The notes beneath the pieces were generated by a model that searched no databases, was not told the origin of the DNA, and saw only the letters and a list, made by a program, of their open reading frames with translations. Shown piece by piece: positions 13,436 through 23,001 of a stretch of DNA of 64,000 nt. A program made the translations under genes and the position numbers. The DNA comes from an uncultured Sphingomonadaceae bacterium (GTDB taxonomy: Bacteria > Pseudomonadota > Alphaproteobacteria > Sphingomonadales > Sphingomonadaceae). The first letter of the stretch is position 1; the number at the start of each line of letters is the position of its first letter. The stretch lies in NCBI GenBank assembly GCA_947499255.1, contig CANMNF010000002.1, forward strand, positions 136,430-200,429, in the 5' to 3' direction.

Positions 13436-14929
13436 ATGCTCGACACTGCCACGCTGCGGCGGGATTGGCTTACCAATCCAAAGAAAGAGATCCTTGCCGG
13501 GATCGTTGTTGCGCTGGCTTTGATCCCTGAAGCAATCGGGTTTTCCATCATTGCTGGCGTTGATCCGCGCGTGGGCCTGTATGCCTCGATCACCATTGCG
13601 ATGGTGATCGCGTTTACAGGTGGCCGTCCGGGTATGATCTCTGCCGCAACCGCTGCTGTGGCGGTTGTTGTCATCCCGCTGGTGCGTGATCATGGCGTGG
13701 AATATCTGTTTGCCGCGACCATTCTAATGGGCATTTTTCAGCTGATCGCCGCTGCCTTGCGGCTTGACTTGTTGATGCAATTTGTCAGCCGTTCGGTCAT
13801 CACCGGCTTTGTAAATGCGCTGGCGATCCTTATTTTCATGGCGCAATTGCCCCAGCTTATCGATGTGCCGTGGATGACCTATCCGTTGGTCGCAGGGGCA
13901 TTGGCGATCATCTATTTGCTGCCGCGCCTGACCACGGCTGTGCCTTCTCCACTGGTGGCGATTATCGTGCTGGGTGCGATCACCATCGGGCTGGATATGA
14001 ATGTGAACACGGTGTCCGATATGGGCGAGCTGCCCGAAGGCCTGCCCTATTTCATCGTCCCTAACGTGCCCCTGACGTGGGAAACACTGGCGATTATCGC
14101 GCCTTATGCAGCGACGATGGCGGCCGTCGGCTTGCTGGAAAGCCTGCTCACCGCGCAGATCGTTGACGATATGACGCATACTGACAGCAACAAACAACGC
14201 GAAAGCGGCGGCCAGGGCATTGCCAATGTGGTGGCTGCATTCTTTGGCGGCATGGGTGGTTGTGCGATGATCGGCCAATCGGTCATCAACGTGACAAGCG
14301 GCGGGCGTGGGCGTTTGTCCACCTTTACCGCTGGCCTGACTTTGCTGGTCTTGCTGTGGTTGCTTGGTCCGATTGTGGGTCAGATCCCGATGGCCGCATT
14401 GGTCGCTGTGATGATCATGGTGAGCATCGGGACATTCAGCTGGAACTCGATCCCCAATCTTAAAAAGCACCCATGGCAAAGCAGCGTTGTGATGCTGTCC
14501 ACGGTGGCCGTGGTTGTCATGACGCATAATCTGGCGCTCGGCGTGCTGGTGGGCGTGTTGTTATCAGCCTTCTTCTTCGCCAGCCTTGTCTCCAAACTGT
14601 TCGAAGTAGAGCGCAAGCGCGATGATCAAACCGCGACATACGTCGTCACCGGCCAGATCTTCTTCGCCAGCGTGGACCGCTTCTCCAACGCCTTTGGCCG
14701 CGAAAGCGAACGCCCCGACCCTGCCGATCATGTGATAATCGATGTGTCAGGCGCGCATTTCTGGGATATTTCGGGGGTTGGCGTGCTCGATAAGGTGGTC
14801 GAACGCATGCGCCTTAATGGCCGCAGCGTGAAAGTGGTCGGCCTGAACGAAGCCAGCGCAGACTTGATCGACAAATTCGCGCTGACAGACAAAACCGGCG
14901 TTGAAATCGGACTGGCCCCGCATCCTTAG
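13436..14929 (+). CDS. SulP-family anion transporter with a STAS domain
   Basis: 497 residues: a membrane domain of many helices (to about residue 390) and a C-terminal STAS domain with the loop [17 protein letters not shown]. The N-terminal segment [20 protein letters not shown] is the SulP family hallmark. Family members carry sulfate, bicarbonate or dicarboxylates, usually with Na+ or H+. The substrate cannot be read from sequence here. An AGGGA ribosome-binding site precedes the ATG by 8 bases. The stop codon overlaps that of the convergent peptidase gene: the four bases TTAG at 14926-14929 hold both stops. Confidence 0.9.
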   Translation: MLDTATLRRDWLTNPKKEILAGIVVALALIPEAIGFSIIAGVDPRVGLYASITIAMVIAFTGGRPGMISAATAAVAVVVIPLVRDHGVEYLFAATILMGIFQLIAAALRLDLLMQFVSRSVITGFVNALAILIFMAQLPQLIDVPWMTYPLVAGALAIIYLLPRLTTAVPSPLVAIIVLGAITIGLDMNVNTVSDMGELPEGLPYFIVPNVPLTWETLAIIAPYAATMAAVGLLESLLTAQIVDDMTHTDSNKQRESGGQGIANVVAAFFGGMGGCAMIGQSVINVTSGGRGRLSTFTAGLTLLVLLWLLGPIVGQIPMAALVAVMIMVSIGTFSWNSIPNLKKHPWQSSVVMLSTVAVVVMTHNLALGVLVGVLLSAFFFASLVSKLFEVERKRDDQTATYVVTGQIFFASVDRFSNAFGRESERPDPADHVIIDVSGAHFWDISGVGVLDKVVERMRLNGRSVKVVGLNEASADLIDKFALTDKTGVEIGLAPHP

Positions 14930-17781
14930 GGCGACAGTGTTAAGCTAGCCGAAGACAGATCAAGCGCGTCTTGCGCAATCACTTGCACGCCAGACCTGAT
15001 CGCGCTCAGTTCATCAATGAATGTCTCGGCCCTACCCACCACCACGATGGTCGCGCGGGCCGGGTCAAAGTGTTTTTGCGCGATCTGATTGGCCGCTTCC
15101 ACATCCACCGCTTCCAAACGCTGTACATATTGTTCCGCATCTTCGGCTGGCATATTAAACGCCAGCAAATCAGCGATAATATTGGCATATCCAGCCGAGG
15201 TTTCGCGCGCGCGGGCATGTCGGCCAGTCAGGTAAAGCCGCCGCTTATCCAGCCAATCTTGATCAATTGGCGCATCATCAAATCCGCCCAGCGCATCCAG
15301 CATAATCGTCACCACCTCACCCACCGTTTCATGCGCGGTTTGCGTGCGAGCGATATAGATCGGATCATCGGCCAAGCTGGCGATATTGGAATAGGAGCCA
15401 TAAGACAGCCCGCGCTGGGTGCGGATTTCGTCAAACAAACGGCCACTTGAACCCCCGCCAAGCACCGCATTGGCCAACGCCAAGGCCGCATGGCCGGGCT
15501 TGTCCCGGGCAATTCCGCGACCTGCGATGTAAACAGCCGCCTGCCCCATTTGGGGCGCATCGATCACAATCGTTCGCGGGGCAAGCGCTTGCCCTGCACG
15601 CTCCATCACAGGTTCAGGCGCTGGCCTATCGCTGCGCCAATCGCCAAACAGGCTTTGTCCCAAAGCAATCGCATCGGCAGGCGCAATGCCGCCCGTGATC
15701 ACCATTTTGCTGACCGCCGGGTGCCATGTGGCGGCTTGATAGGCTTGCAAATCATCGCGCGTGATGGCGGCAATGCTTTGCGGTGTTCCGCCTGTCTGAT
15801 TGCCATATGGGGCATCGCCGTAAAGCGCTGGCATGATCGCCATTCGCGCCAGATTGGCAGGATTGACCATGCGCGATTGCAAACCTTCAATCCACCGCGT
15901 CTGCTCACGCGCAAATTCATCCTGGCGGTAGGCGGGATTGCGGATGACATCGGCAAAGACTTCGCCCGCCGCCAACAGATTTTGCGTCGGCGCGGTCAGC
16001 GTAAAGACTGTCGCATCCTTGCGCGCACCAGCGCTTAACCGCGCGCCCAAGCTTTCCAGCCGCATGGCAATTTCTTCGCCAGTGCGCGTGATGGTGCCAT
16101 CTTCTGCCAGCGATGCCGCCATATCGGCAATGCCAGCTTTGGCGCGCGCATCGCGGACAGAGCCTGCCTGGATCACCAAAGTCACCGTTGCCAAAGGCAC
16201 CTCGCCTGTTTGCGCAGCGATAATCTCCATCCCATTGGCGAGATTATAATGCACCAGTTCAGGCGTGCTGAGGTCTGGCACGGCGCCGGGAGCTGGCGGT
16301 GCTTCGCGCTGATCCTCGGGCAGCACTACGAATGGTTCGCGCTGCGGTGCGGGCAGTGTGACAAATTCTGGCATGGGCACGGGGTTGGCGAAATCCGCCG
16401 GGTTCCATTCGCCTTCACCTATCGTGATATCGGTGCGCGCTACGGGCGTGAGATAGGTCTGCGCGACACGGCGAATATCCTCGCGCGTGGTTGCCGCAAT
16501 GCGGGCTAGGCGCAGATCCGCCATTCCAGCATCGCCAGAACGCACCAGATATTCGCCCAGCTCTCTGGCCCGGCCAGCCGCTGTTTCACGGCGGCGCAAA
16601 GCAGAGGCGATGATCTCATTCTTCGCCTCGTTCAATTCCGCCTCGCTCACCAATTGGTTTCGCACAAGCTCCATTTCAGCATCCAGCGCCGCCTTTGCTG
16701 CGGCAAGATCGCCATCGGGACTGACAAAAGCGAGATGGCCATAGGTGCCAACTTCGCCCTTGCTTGAACCAGGCAAGCTCATTTGCAAAGCCAGCCCACT
16801 GCGGATGAGCGCTGTCTCAAACCGGCTGTTATCGCCGCGCCCCATAATGGCTTCGAGCACGTCCATCACGGCGGCATCGGGATGCGCCGTGCCGGGCAAT
16901 TGCCAGATGGTGCCAATGGCAGGCATTGGGATATTGGGCGCAAAGGCATGCGCCACACGCGGCGATGTGCGCGGTGCATCGCGCACGGTGATGGTTGTGG
17001 GGAAAGGATTGGCGCGCGGCGCAATGTCGGCAAAATAGGTATCGACCAAAATGCGCAAGCGCTCCACATCAAAATTGCCAGCGACAATCAGTGCGGCGGT
17101 ATCCGGCCCATAATACGCTTCGTGAAAAGCCAGCCCATCTTCCAGCGAGGCCGCATCCAGATCTTCTATTGAGCCGATTGAGGGCCGCCTGTGCGGCATC
17201 AGATCATAGCTGATTTCCGGCAAGGTCAATCGCGATATGCGGCCATAAGGCGGCGCAAAAACACGGGTGCGCAATTCCTCTTTTACAACCGCGCGTTCGT
17301 TTTCAAAAACTTGTGCATCCACCACCGGAAATGCCATCCGCTCCCGGTGCGTCCACAGCATCGTTTCGAGAAACTGCGCGGGCATGGTTTCGTGATAATT
17401 GGTGCGGTCCATAGAATTGGACGCATTGCGCGTGCCGCCATTATCCGCGGTCAACCGATAGATCAGATTATACGGCATGTTGCGCGTTTTGCGGCTGAGA
17501 ATATGCTCAAACAAATGCGCAAATCCCGCGCGCCCTTCGGGATCGAGCTTGGCCCCCACCTTGTACCACATCGAGGTGAAAACGGTGGAAGTCGTATCAT
17601 CAGGAATGGCGATGACTTGCAGGCCATTGTCCAGATGCCATTCGACATATTCAATGTGAGGCGTGGTGACAGCAGCTTGCGCAGATGCGGTGGGCGGGGT
17701 CTGAGCATCTTGAGCAGTGGCCGGAGCCGCCAGCATGCAGGCACCCAAAGAAAAACACGAACCAACCCATCGTTTTAGCAT
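14926..17781 (-). CDS. M16-family zinc metallopeptidase, double-domain, exported
   Basis: A 951-residue pitrilysin-type protein with a signal peptide (cleavage near ATAQDA, residue 24). The inverted zinc motif HLFEH is at residues 89-93, and the further Glu lies in ENERAVVKEE about 75 residues on, so the N-terminal half should be an active peptidase. The C-terminal half (from about residue 500) repeats the fold and has an Arg/Tyr region (TQRGLSYGSYS) that usually helps bind substrate; it has no zinc motif. Proteins of this length form a clam-shell in one chain and degrade peptides in the periplasm. It lies upstream of no close partner: hslU ends 131 bp before its start. Substrate unknown. Confidence 0.9.
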   Translation of the reverse strand: MLKRWVGSCFSLGACMLAAPATAQDAQTPPTASAQAAVTTPHIEYVEWHLDNGLQVIAIPDDTTSTVFTSMWYKVGAKLDPEGRAGFAHLFEHILSRKTRNMPYNLIYRLTADNGGTRNASNSMDRTNYHETMPAQFLETMLWTHRERMAFPVVDAQVFENERAVVKEELRTRVFAPPYGRISRLTLPEISYDLMPHRRPSIGSIEDLDAASLEDGLAFHEAYYGPDTAALIVAGNFDVERLRILVDTYFADIAPRANPFPTTITVRDAPRTSPRVAHAFAPNIPMPAIGTIWQLPGTAHPDAAVMDVLEAIMGRGDNSRFETALIRSGLALQMSLPGSSKGEVGTYGHLAFVSPDGDLAAAKAALDAEMELVRNQLVSEAELNEAKNEIIASALRRRETAAGRARELGEYLVRSGDAGMADLRLARIAATTREDIRRVAQTYLTPVARTDITIGEGEWNPADFANPVPMPEFVTLPAPQREPFVVLPEDQREAPPAPGAVPDLSTPELVHYNLANGMEIIAAQTGEVPLATVTLVIQAGSVRDARAKAGIADMAASLAEDGTITRTGEEIAMRLESLGARLSAGARKDATVFTLTAPTQNLLAAGEVFADVIRNPAYRQDEFAREQTRWIEGLQSRMVNPANLARMAIMPALYGDAPYGNQTGGTPQSIAAITRDDLQAYQAATWHPAVSKMVITGGIAPADAIALGQSLFGDWRSDRPAPEPVMERAGQALAPRTIVIDAPQMGQAAVYIAGRGIARDKPGHAALALANAVLGGGSSGRLFDEIRTQRGLSYGSYSNIASLADDPIYIARTQTAHETVGEVVTIMLDALGGFDDAPIDQDWLDKRRLYLTGRHARARETSAGYANIIADLLAFNMPAEDAEQYVQRLEAVDVEAANQIAQKHFDPARATIVVVGRAETFIDELSAIRSGVQVIAQDALDLSSASLTLSP

Positions 17782-17912
17782 TCGTAAACAGCCCCTATTG
17801 CCGCACTGGTTTCACCGTAAACCAACTTGCCTTTACACGCGCTGTCATTCGACAATGCGCCAATCACGCTCGACTGACGGCAACTTTGTGAAAGCTGTGC
17901 GCCCCAACGCAG

Positions 17913-19211
17913 CTACAAGATATATTTCGACAGATCCGCATCGCCCGCCAGCTCGCCCAGCTTTTCGCGCACGTAAGCTGCATCGATGGCGACGCTTTCA
18001 CCGGCCTTGTCTTCGGCCTCGAAGCTCAATTCCTCGAATAGTTTTTCCATCACCGTTTGCAAGCGGCGCGCGCCGATATTCTCGACGCTTTCGTTCACTT
18101 GTGCGGCAATGCGCGCGACTTCGGCAACGGCATCATCACCCATCGTGACGGACAGATCTTCGGTGCCCAAAAGCGCCTTATACTGCTCCACCAGATTGGC
18201 TTTGGTCTCAGACAAAATCGCTTTGAAATCATCCTGCGTTAAAGAGCGCAGTTCGACGCGGATCGGCAAACGGCCCTGCAATTCGGGCAGCATGTCGGAT
18301 GGTTTGGCGACATGGAACGCGCCTGAGGCGATGAACAGCACGTGGTCTGTTGTCATCGGGCCATATTTGGTGGCCACGGTGGTGCCTTCGATCAGCGGCA
18401 GCAAATCGCGCTGCACGCCTTCACGGCTGACAGAACCGCCGCGCACATCGCTGACCGCGATTTTATCGACTTCATCGAGAAAAACGATGCCGTTCGTCTC
18501 GGCATTTTGCAAAGCGACGCGGGCCACATCGTCTTGATCCATGCGCTTTTCAGCTTCTTCATCGACCAGCTTGTCCCATGCTTCGGGGACTTTCAATTTC
18601 TGCTTTTTGGTGGGCTTTTGCCCAAAGGCTTTGCCCATCATTTCTGACAGATTGATCATCGTCGCGCCGCCGCCCATGCCGGGGATATCCATCTGCATAT
18701 TGGGCGCTTCTTCGACGTCGATCTCAACTTCGGTATCGTTCATCGCGTTCTCAACCACGCGCTGACGAAAGCTTTCGCGCGTCGCTTCGCTGGCATTATC
18801 GCCGACCAACGCATTGAGCAGCCGATCCATCGCCGCAGCGCTCGCCGCCTCGCGCACGGATTCGCGGCGATTGTCTTTTTCCAGCCGGATCGCATCTTCC
18901 ACCAGATCGCGCGCAATCTGCTCCACATCGCGCCCGACATAGCCAACTTCGGTAAATTTGGTCGCCTCCACTTTCACAAATGGCGCATTGGCAAGCTTTG
19001 CCAGACGGCGGCTGATTTCGGTTTTGCCACAGCCGGTGGGGCCGATCATCAAGATGTTTTTGGGCGTCACCTCATCGCGCAGATCATCGCTGAGGCGTTG
19101 GCGCCGCCAGCGATTGCGCAAGGCCACAGCCACGGCGCGCTTGGCGTCCTTTTGGCCGATAATATGTTCATCGAGAGCGGCGACAATCGCCTTGGGGGTC
19201 AAGCTATCCAT
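17913..19211 (-). CDS. hslU: HslU, ATPase subunit of the HslUV protease
   Basis: 432 residues of the AAA+ unfoldase that feeds proteins to HslV. Walker A is GPTGCGKTE at residues 57-65 and Walker B is [10 protein letters not shown]. The I domain carries a GMGGG-containing loop. The protein ends DLSKYIL, the tail that inserts into HslV pockets to activate it. Length is normal. Its gene normally follows hslV directly; here an acyltransferase gene lies between them. Transcription probably comes from the heat-shock promoter at 20978-21006 through all three genes. No strong ribosome-binding site was seen before the ATG. Confidence 0.97.
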   Translation of the reverse strand: MDSLTPKAIVAALDEHIIGQKDAKRAVAVALRNRWRRQRLSDDLRDEVTPKNILMIGPTGCGKTEISRRLAKLANAPFVKVEATKFTEVGYVGRDVEQIARDLVEDAIRLEKDNRRESVREAASAAAMDRLLNALVGDNASEATRESFRQRVVENAMNDTEVEIDVEEAPNMQMDIPGMGGGATMINLSEMMGKAFGQKPTKKQKLKVPEAWDKLVDEEAEKRMDQDDVARVALQNAETNGIVFLDEVDKIAVSDVRGGSVSREGVQRDLLPLIEGTTVATKYGPMTTDHVLFIASGAFHVAKPSDMLPELQGRLPIRVELRSLTQDDFKAILSETKANLVEQYKALLGTEDLSVTMGDDAVAEVARIAAQVNESVENIGARRLQTVMEKLFEELSFEAEDKAGESVAIDAAYVREKLGELAGDADLSKYIL

Positions 19212-19259
19212 TGCGAAGGTATTTGGCGCTTATCGCCACCACTTCAAGGGTGGCATCGT

Positions 19260-20369
19260 TCACGATGCGACAGGCGATGCAACAGGTGATTGGGCCGCGC
19301 CGAACTTCACATTGAGGAAGCGGGTCATGGGCCGCTCAACCCATAAGAAGAACAGCCAGCTGACAATCACCGTGCCGATAATTAGCGTGACCATAAAGCC
19401 CCACGCCCCGCCCGGCGGAAGCAGCGCTTGCCACACAAAAGTCCAGAAATGCGCAGCGGGCACATGCAACAGATAGAGCGCGAAGCTGATATCCCCCAGC
19501 CGATCCACCAAAGCCGGGCGCGGCCAGCGAATCTCACCACCCATAACGGCAAAGGAAAGCAGGATGCCAGGGATCGCGGCCCATAAAAGATAATCGGCCC
19601 GCACCGGCGCATAATCAATCGGCTTATCGAGTAGCAGCGGGATCGCGACCGCCAACACCAAAGCGGCCCAGCGTACAAAGCCGGGCGCGGTATGGCCCCG
19701 CTCTCGCCACAAGGCCAACACCATGCCGGCGATAAACACCAACGCCACAGGGCGCGTTGCCATCCACAAGGGCGCATTTTGCGGCTGAAAAACCTGTCCC
19801 GCCGCCACCAGCGCGACCAATGCCAGCACGGTCAAACCAATCGCGACGGGCCGCCGAAACGCGACAAACAGGCCGAATAGAAAATAGAACACCATTTCGA
19901 AAAACAGCGTCCAGCCAACCCACATGATCGGCAAAGCGAGAGTAAAATCACCAGCCGTCCAATAAGGCCACAGCGCCAGGGATTTGGCGAGATGCGTGCT
20001 ATCAAAGCTGCCTCCGCGCAGGATCATGACAATTGCCACCAGCACGAATGTCGCAATCCAATAAGGGGGCAAAACGCGCACCGCGCGGCGCGTCCAAAAA
20101 ATGCGCATCGCACCCGGCGCTGCAAACAGATGGCGGGATGATACCACCATGATGTAGCCTGAGATAATAAAGAACCCGCACACCGCGATATTGCCCGCAT
20201 GGGTGCCCGGATCATAAATGGCCGAGATATTCAGCCCGCGGCCAATGTAATCGCCAAAGGCATAGGCCTGATGCAGCGCCACCACCAACAAGGCAGAGAC
20301 AAAGCGCATAAACTGGATCGAGATCAGCCGACCCTCGCCAGCATTCTTCGTTGCCGCGCCCGAAATCAT
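19260..20369 (-). CDS. Acyltransferase-3 family membrane protein (OafA/YrhL type)
   Basis: About 369 residues with around ten membrane helices. The start has the family pattern SIQFMRFVSALLVVALHQAY with the conserved Arg and His, then CGFFIISGYIMVVSSR, and WTRRAVRVLPPYW after it. Relatives transfer acyl groups to sugars of surface polysaccharides at the inner membrane. The ATG at 20369 was chosen because GAGGGGG lies seven bases upstream; longer starts at 20387 and 20402 lack this. The gene sits between hslV (40 bp upstream) and hslU (48 bp downstream) on the same strand. It has no known role in proteolysis, so it looks like an insertion into the hslVU operon. It may modify the polysaccharide made by the 6.6-10.4 kb cluster, which is a guess. 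Confidence 0.85.
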   Translation of the reverse strand: MISGAATKNAGEGRLISIQFMRFVSALLVVALHQAYAFGDYIGRGLNISAIYDPGTHAGNIAVCGFFIISGYIMVVSSRHLFAAPGAMRIFWTRRAVRVLPPYWIATFVLVAIVMILRGGSFDSTHLAKSLALWPYWTAGDFTLALPIMWVGWTLFFEMVFYFLFGLFVAFRRPVAIGLTVLALVALVAAGQVFQPQNAPLWMATRPVALVFIAGMVLALWRERGHTAPGFVRWAALVLAVAIPLLLDKPIDYAPVRADYLLWAAIPGILLSFAVMGGEIRWPRPALVDRLGDISFALYLLHVPAAHFWTFVWQALLPPGGAWGFMVTLIIGTVIVSWLFFLWVERPMTRFLNVKFGAAQSPVASPVAS

Positions 20370-20409
20370 CCCAATGCCCCCTCGCATTCGCGGGCATTGC
20401 AAGCGCCGC

Positions 20410-20970
20410 TTAGACTTCCTCTAACGTAACATTGCCATTGGTAAAGACACACACTTCTGCCGCCACTGCCATCGCGCGCCGGGCGATCTTTTCCGCATCG
20501 TCTTCATAATCGGACAAAGCGCGCGCTGCTGCCAGCGCATAATTGCCGCCCGAACCAATAGCCGCAATGCCGCCTTCCGGCTCCAACACATCGCCATTGC
20601 CGGTAAGAACCAGCAGAGTTTCTTTGTCCGCCACAATCATCAAGGCTTCCAGATTGCGCAGATATTTGTCGGTGCGCCAATCCTTGGCCAGCTCCACCGA
20701 GGCGCGCAGCAATTGGCCCGAATATTGCTCCAGCTTGCGTTCCAGCCGTTCAAACAGGGTAAAGGCATCTGCGGTCGCGCCAGCAAATCCAGCAATCACT
20801 GTGCCATCATCGCCGATCCGGCGAACCTTGCGGGCATTGGGTTTCATCACCGTATTGCCCATGGACACTTGTCCATCGCCAGCGATAATAGTTTTATCGC
20901 CGCGCTTTACGCCAACAATGGTGGTGCCGTGCCACTGGATCAGGCCGTGGCTCGCCGCTTTATCGTCCAT
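20410..20970 (-). CDS. hslV: HslV, peptidase subunit of the HslUV protease
   Basis: A 186-residue threonine peptidase. The catalytic Thr is the first of TTIVGVKRG (residue 16 from this start) and becomes N-terminal after removal of a 15-residue leader. [26 protein letters not shown] and [16 protein letters not shown] are the family motifs. Twelve copies form a double ring that HslU caps. The start at 20970 (MDDKAASHG) gives the normal length. ATG at 20979 is possible, but it overlaps the predicted -10 element CCCCATAT of a heat-shock promoter, so transcription would begin after it. With the 20970 start the mRNA would be leaderless or nearly so. Confidence 0.93.
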   Translation of the reverse strand: MDDKAASHGLIQWHGTTIVGVKRGDKTIIAGDGQVSMGNTVMKPNARKVRRIGDDGTVIAGFAGATADAFTLFERLERKLEQYSGQLLRASVELAKDWRTDKYLRNLEALMIVADKETLLVLTGNGDVLEPEGGIAAIGSGGNYALAAARALSDYEDDAEKIARRAMAVAAEVCVFTNGNVTLEEV

Positions 20971-20977
20971 CACCGGC

Positions 20978-21006
20978 ATATGGGGCGAATGCTGCCAAGC
21001 TTCAAG
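20978..21006 (-). promoter_or_regulatory. Heat-shock (sigma-32/RpoH) promoter of hslV
   Basis: The minus strand has CTTGAAG (21000-21006), 14 bases, then CCCCATAT (20978-20985). This matches the E. coli sigma-32 consensus CTTGAAA-N11-16-CCCCATNT at all but one fixed position. hslVU is a classical RpoH target. The predicted start of transcription is near 20970-20972, at the hslV start codon. Confidence 0.75.
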
Positions 21007-21084
21007 CAAGGCCTCACCCCATAGATCTAACCCCATACATCTCACCGCGCGCACGGCATCGCGCGCATGCCCGGCAGTGCGAGA

Positions 21085-21552
21085 TCAGCGCGGTACGCCC
21101 GCGCCGCCGCCGCCTGCACCCACAGTGCCGATATTGCCGAACAGATCATTAAAGAAGCCACGTTCGCGGCCCAGAGTTGGCGTGGCATCGCCATCGGGCG
21201 AAATCCGCACAACTTGATCCATCCCTGTGCGATCTGCCGACAAAACATTGCCAGCTTCATCAAAACGCACTGCCAGAACGGTATGGCGATTGATGCGCGG
21301 GCTGCCAAAAGGTGCCTGCTCTGTCCGGCTGGAGACGTAATACCACACCGGATCACCAAACTGGCTTTGCAATGTGGGGCGGCCCAGCGTGCCTTCAACA
21401 GATTGGCGATTATCAAGGCCGGGTTGAACACTGGCAAGCAGCACTTCATCCACGATATAGCCTTTGTGATCGGTAATTGATGAACAGGCCGATGCAGCCA
21501 AAACTATGCCTGCCGCTCCAATAAGTCGCGCGGTTGATGCCATCATCGTCAT
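21085..21552 (-). CDS. bamE: BamE-type outer-membrane assembly lipoprotein
   Basis: 155 residues with a lipoprotein signal ending VLAASAC, so the Cys should be lipid-modified and the protein anchored in the outer membrane. The SmpA/OmlA fold is shown by HKGYIVDEVLLASVQPGLDN, then GRPTLQSQFGDPVWYYVSS. BamE supports the BAM complex that inserts beta-barrels such as the TonB receptors found elsewhere here. The C-terminal tail (residues about 130-155) is Gly-rich and extra. The start at 21552 was chosen because GAAGGA lies nine bases upstream. The gene is divergent from the bc1 chaperone gene and ends 79 bp before the hslV heat-shock promoter. Confidence 0.88.
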   Translation of the reverse strand: MTMMASTARLIGAAGIVLAASACSSITDHKGYIVDEVLLASVQPGLDNRQSVEGTLGRPTLQSQFGDPVWYYVSSRTEQAPFGSPRINRHTVLAVRFDEAGNVLSADRTGMDQVVRISPDGDATPTLGRERGFFNDLFGNIGTVGAGGGGAGVPR

Positions 21553-21715
21553 GCTAATCATTCCTTCGAGAGCGCGCTGCGATTGCCTCACCGCGCAGCC
21601 TTCCTATATTCTGTGGCGGATGCTGTAAGGCCTTGTGCCGCATCCCGCAATCCCGCCTTCCAAGAAGGCGTTGAACAGCTGCTTAACACAGCCAATTATT
21701 GATGAGTGTCTGGTA

Positions 21716-22237
21716 ATGAATTTTCTCTCCCGCCTGTTTGGCACCGGTCAGGACCCGCGCCAAGAATTGCGCGATTTGTGGCATGAAACCGTGCGTGTCA
21801 GCCGGGAGCCGGATTGGTACCGCGCTGGCGGGGTGAGCGATAGCATTGATGGCCGCATGGATATGATCATGGCGGTGCTGGCCCTGGTGATGTTGCGCAT
21901 GGAAGCCAGCCCCACGCTCAACCGCAAAACCGCGTTCATCACCGAATTGTTTGTTGCCGATATGGACCGGCAATTGCGCGAAAAAGGTGTCGGCGATCTG
22001 ATGGTCGGCAAAAATATCGGCAAGCTGGTGAGCGCGCTTGGCGGGCGCATGGGCGCTTTGCGTAAAGCGTTTGCCGATGGCGCGGATAATACCGCATTGG
22101 CCGAGGCGCTGGAGCGCAACCTCACGCTTGAGCAAGAAACGCCCAACGCCGAACTAATCGCGCAAATACGCACGCTGCAATCGCAATTGGCACAACAATC
22201 AGATGACACGCTTTTGGCAGGAGCGATCCGCGCATGA
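21716..22237 (+). CDS. Ubiquinol-cytochrome c chaperone family protein (CBP3/UQCC1-like)
   Basis: 173 residues, starting MNFLSRLFG. Family-typical features are the segment WYRAGGVSDSIDGRMDMIMA, a hydrophobic helix after it (VLALVMLRM), and ELFVADMDRQLREKGVGDLM followed by IGKLVSALGGRMGAL. Eukaryotic CBP3 helps translate and assemble cytochrome b of complex III; the bacterial protein is presumed to aid bc1 assembly. The end overlaps the next gene by four bases (ATGA), so the two are coupled. The start at 21716 is preferred over an upstream frame at 21635 because conservation begins here. Confidence 0.85.
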   Translation: MNFLSRLFGTGQDPRQELRDLWHETVRVSREPDWYRAGGVSDSIDGRMDMIMAVLALVMLRMEASPTLNRKTAFITELFVADMDRQLREKGVGDLMVGKNIGKLVSALGGRMGALRKAFADGADNTALAEALERNLTLEQETPNAELIAQIRTLQSQLAQQSDDTLLAGAIRA

Positions 22238-22761
22238 ACACGCCTGCACCGCCAGAATTTAGCTATCCCATGGATATTCGCGGCATTACGGCAGAACCGG
22301 TGAAGCTGACCGCCGATCAGGCGCAGCGCGAGGCATTGGCTGCGCGTTTCGCTATTGTTGCGGTGGACCGCCTGGAAGCAGAAATCATGTTGGAGGCCAA
22401 TGGCTCCGATGTGACAGCGCGTGGCACCATCCATGCCGATATCGTGCAAAGCTGCGCGGTTTCCGGCGAGGATCTGACAGCGAGCGTGGAAGAACCGATC
22501 GAATTGCTTTTTGTGCCGGAACGCGAGATTGCCGTGGCTGAAGATGAAGAGATTGAACTGACCGCAGAAGAGCTGGACGAAATTGCATATTCCGGCACCA
22601 GCTTTGACCTCGGTGAAGCGGTTGCGCAAACGCTGGCTCTGGCGATTGATCCTTATGCTGTCGGGCCAAAAGCGGAACTGGCGCGGCGCGAGCACGGGCT
22701 TGCGGGCGAAGAAGCAAGCGGACCAATGGCAGCAGCGCTCGCCGCACTCAAAAAGGATTAA
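22234..22761 (+). CDS. YceD-family protein (DUF177, large-subunit rRNA accumulation)
   Basis: 175 residues, acidic in its middle. DUF177 features are the two Cys-less halves around SCAVSGEDLTASVEEPIELLF and the acidic stretch before ELDEIAYSGTSFDLGEAVAQ. The run LALAIDPYAVGP with downstream LARREHG is typical of alphaproteobacterial members. The family affects 23S rRNA accumulation and often precedes rpmF, but no L32 gene follows here. It is translationally coupled to the bc1 chaperone gene (ATGA). The gene ends 240 bp before the convergent ssb stop; that gap holds a dispersed repeat. Confidence 0.85.
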   Translation: MNTPAPPEFSYPMDIRGITAEPVKLTADQAQREALAARFAIVAVDRLEAEIMLEANGSDVTARGTIHADIVQSCAVSGEDLTASVEEPIELLFVPEREIAVAEDEEIELTAEELDEIAYSGTSFDLGEAVAQTLALAIDPYAVGPKAELARREHGLAGEEASGPMAAALAALKKD

Positions 22762-22884
22762 CAGGGCCATTTTGGCGCTTGCCGCTTTCCTACAAGCTGT
22801 GATGATCGGCAGGTAGGGCGCTCGTTCTCGACCGCTCTTTCAAATCGTTGATTTCACGCCCAAAAACACGCGCTCACAGCCCCA

Positions 22885-22941
22885 GAGGTTTTCCCCTTCA
22901 GGACTGTGTCCAACGTGTCCATTTTGTAGGATTTTGCCAGA
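22885..22941 (+). repeat. Dispersed intergenic repeat, copy A
   Basis: This stretch closely matches the reverse complement of 59704-59762. The core CTTCAGGACTGTGTCCAA is identical and continues with few differences through GTGTCCATT and GGATTT. The best block, about 45 bp, has roughly four substitutions and one indel. It lies between the convergent yceD and ssb genes. Substitutions fall at all codon positions, so it is not a shared coding segment. Copy A also sits in the 240-bp gap that holds four spaced TCAAAA motifs (22948-23005). Confidence 0.75.
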
Positions 22942-23001
22942 GCCTTAATCCGGCCTCAAAAACGCCCTGAATCAAAACAACCTGCCTCAAAATGGCCCAC
23001 A

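Noticed and set aside
14926-14929. Shared TTAG holding the stop codons of two convergent genes
   Set aside because: Real but common in compact genomes; no function implied.
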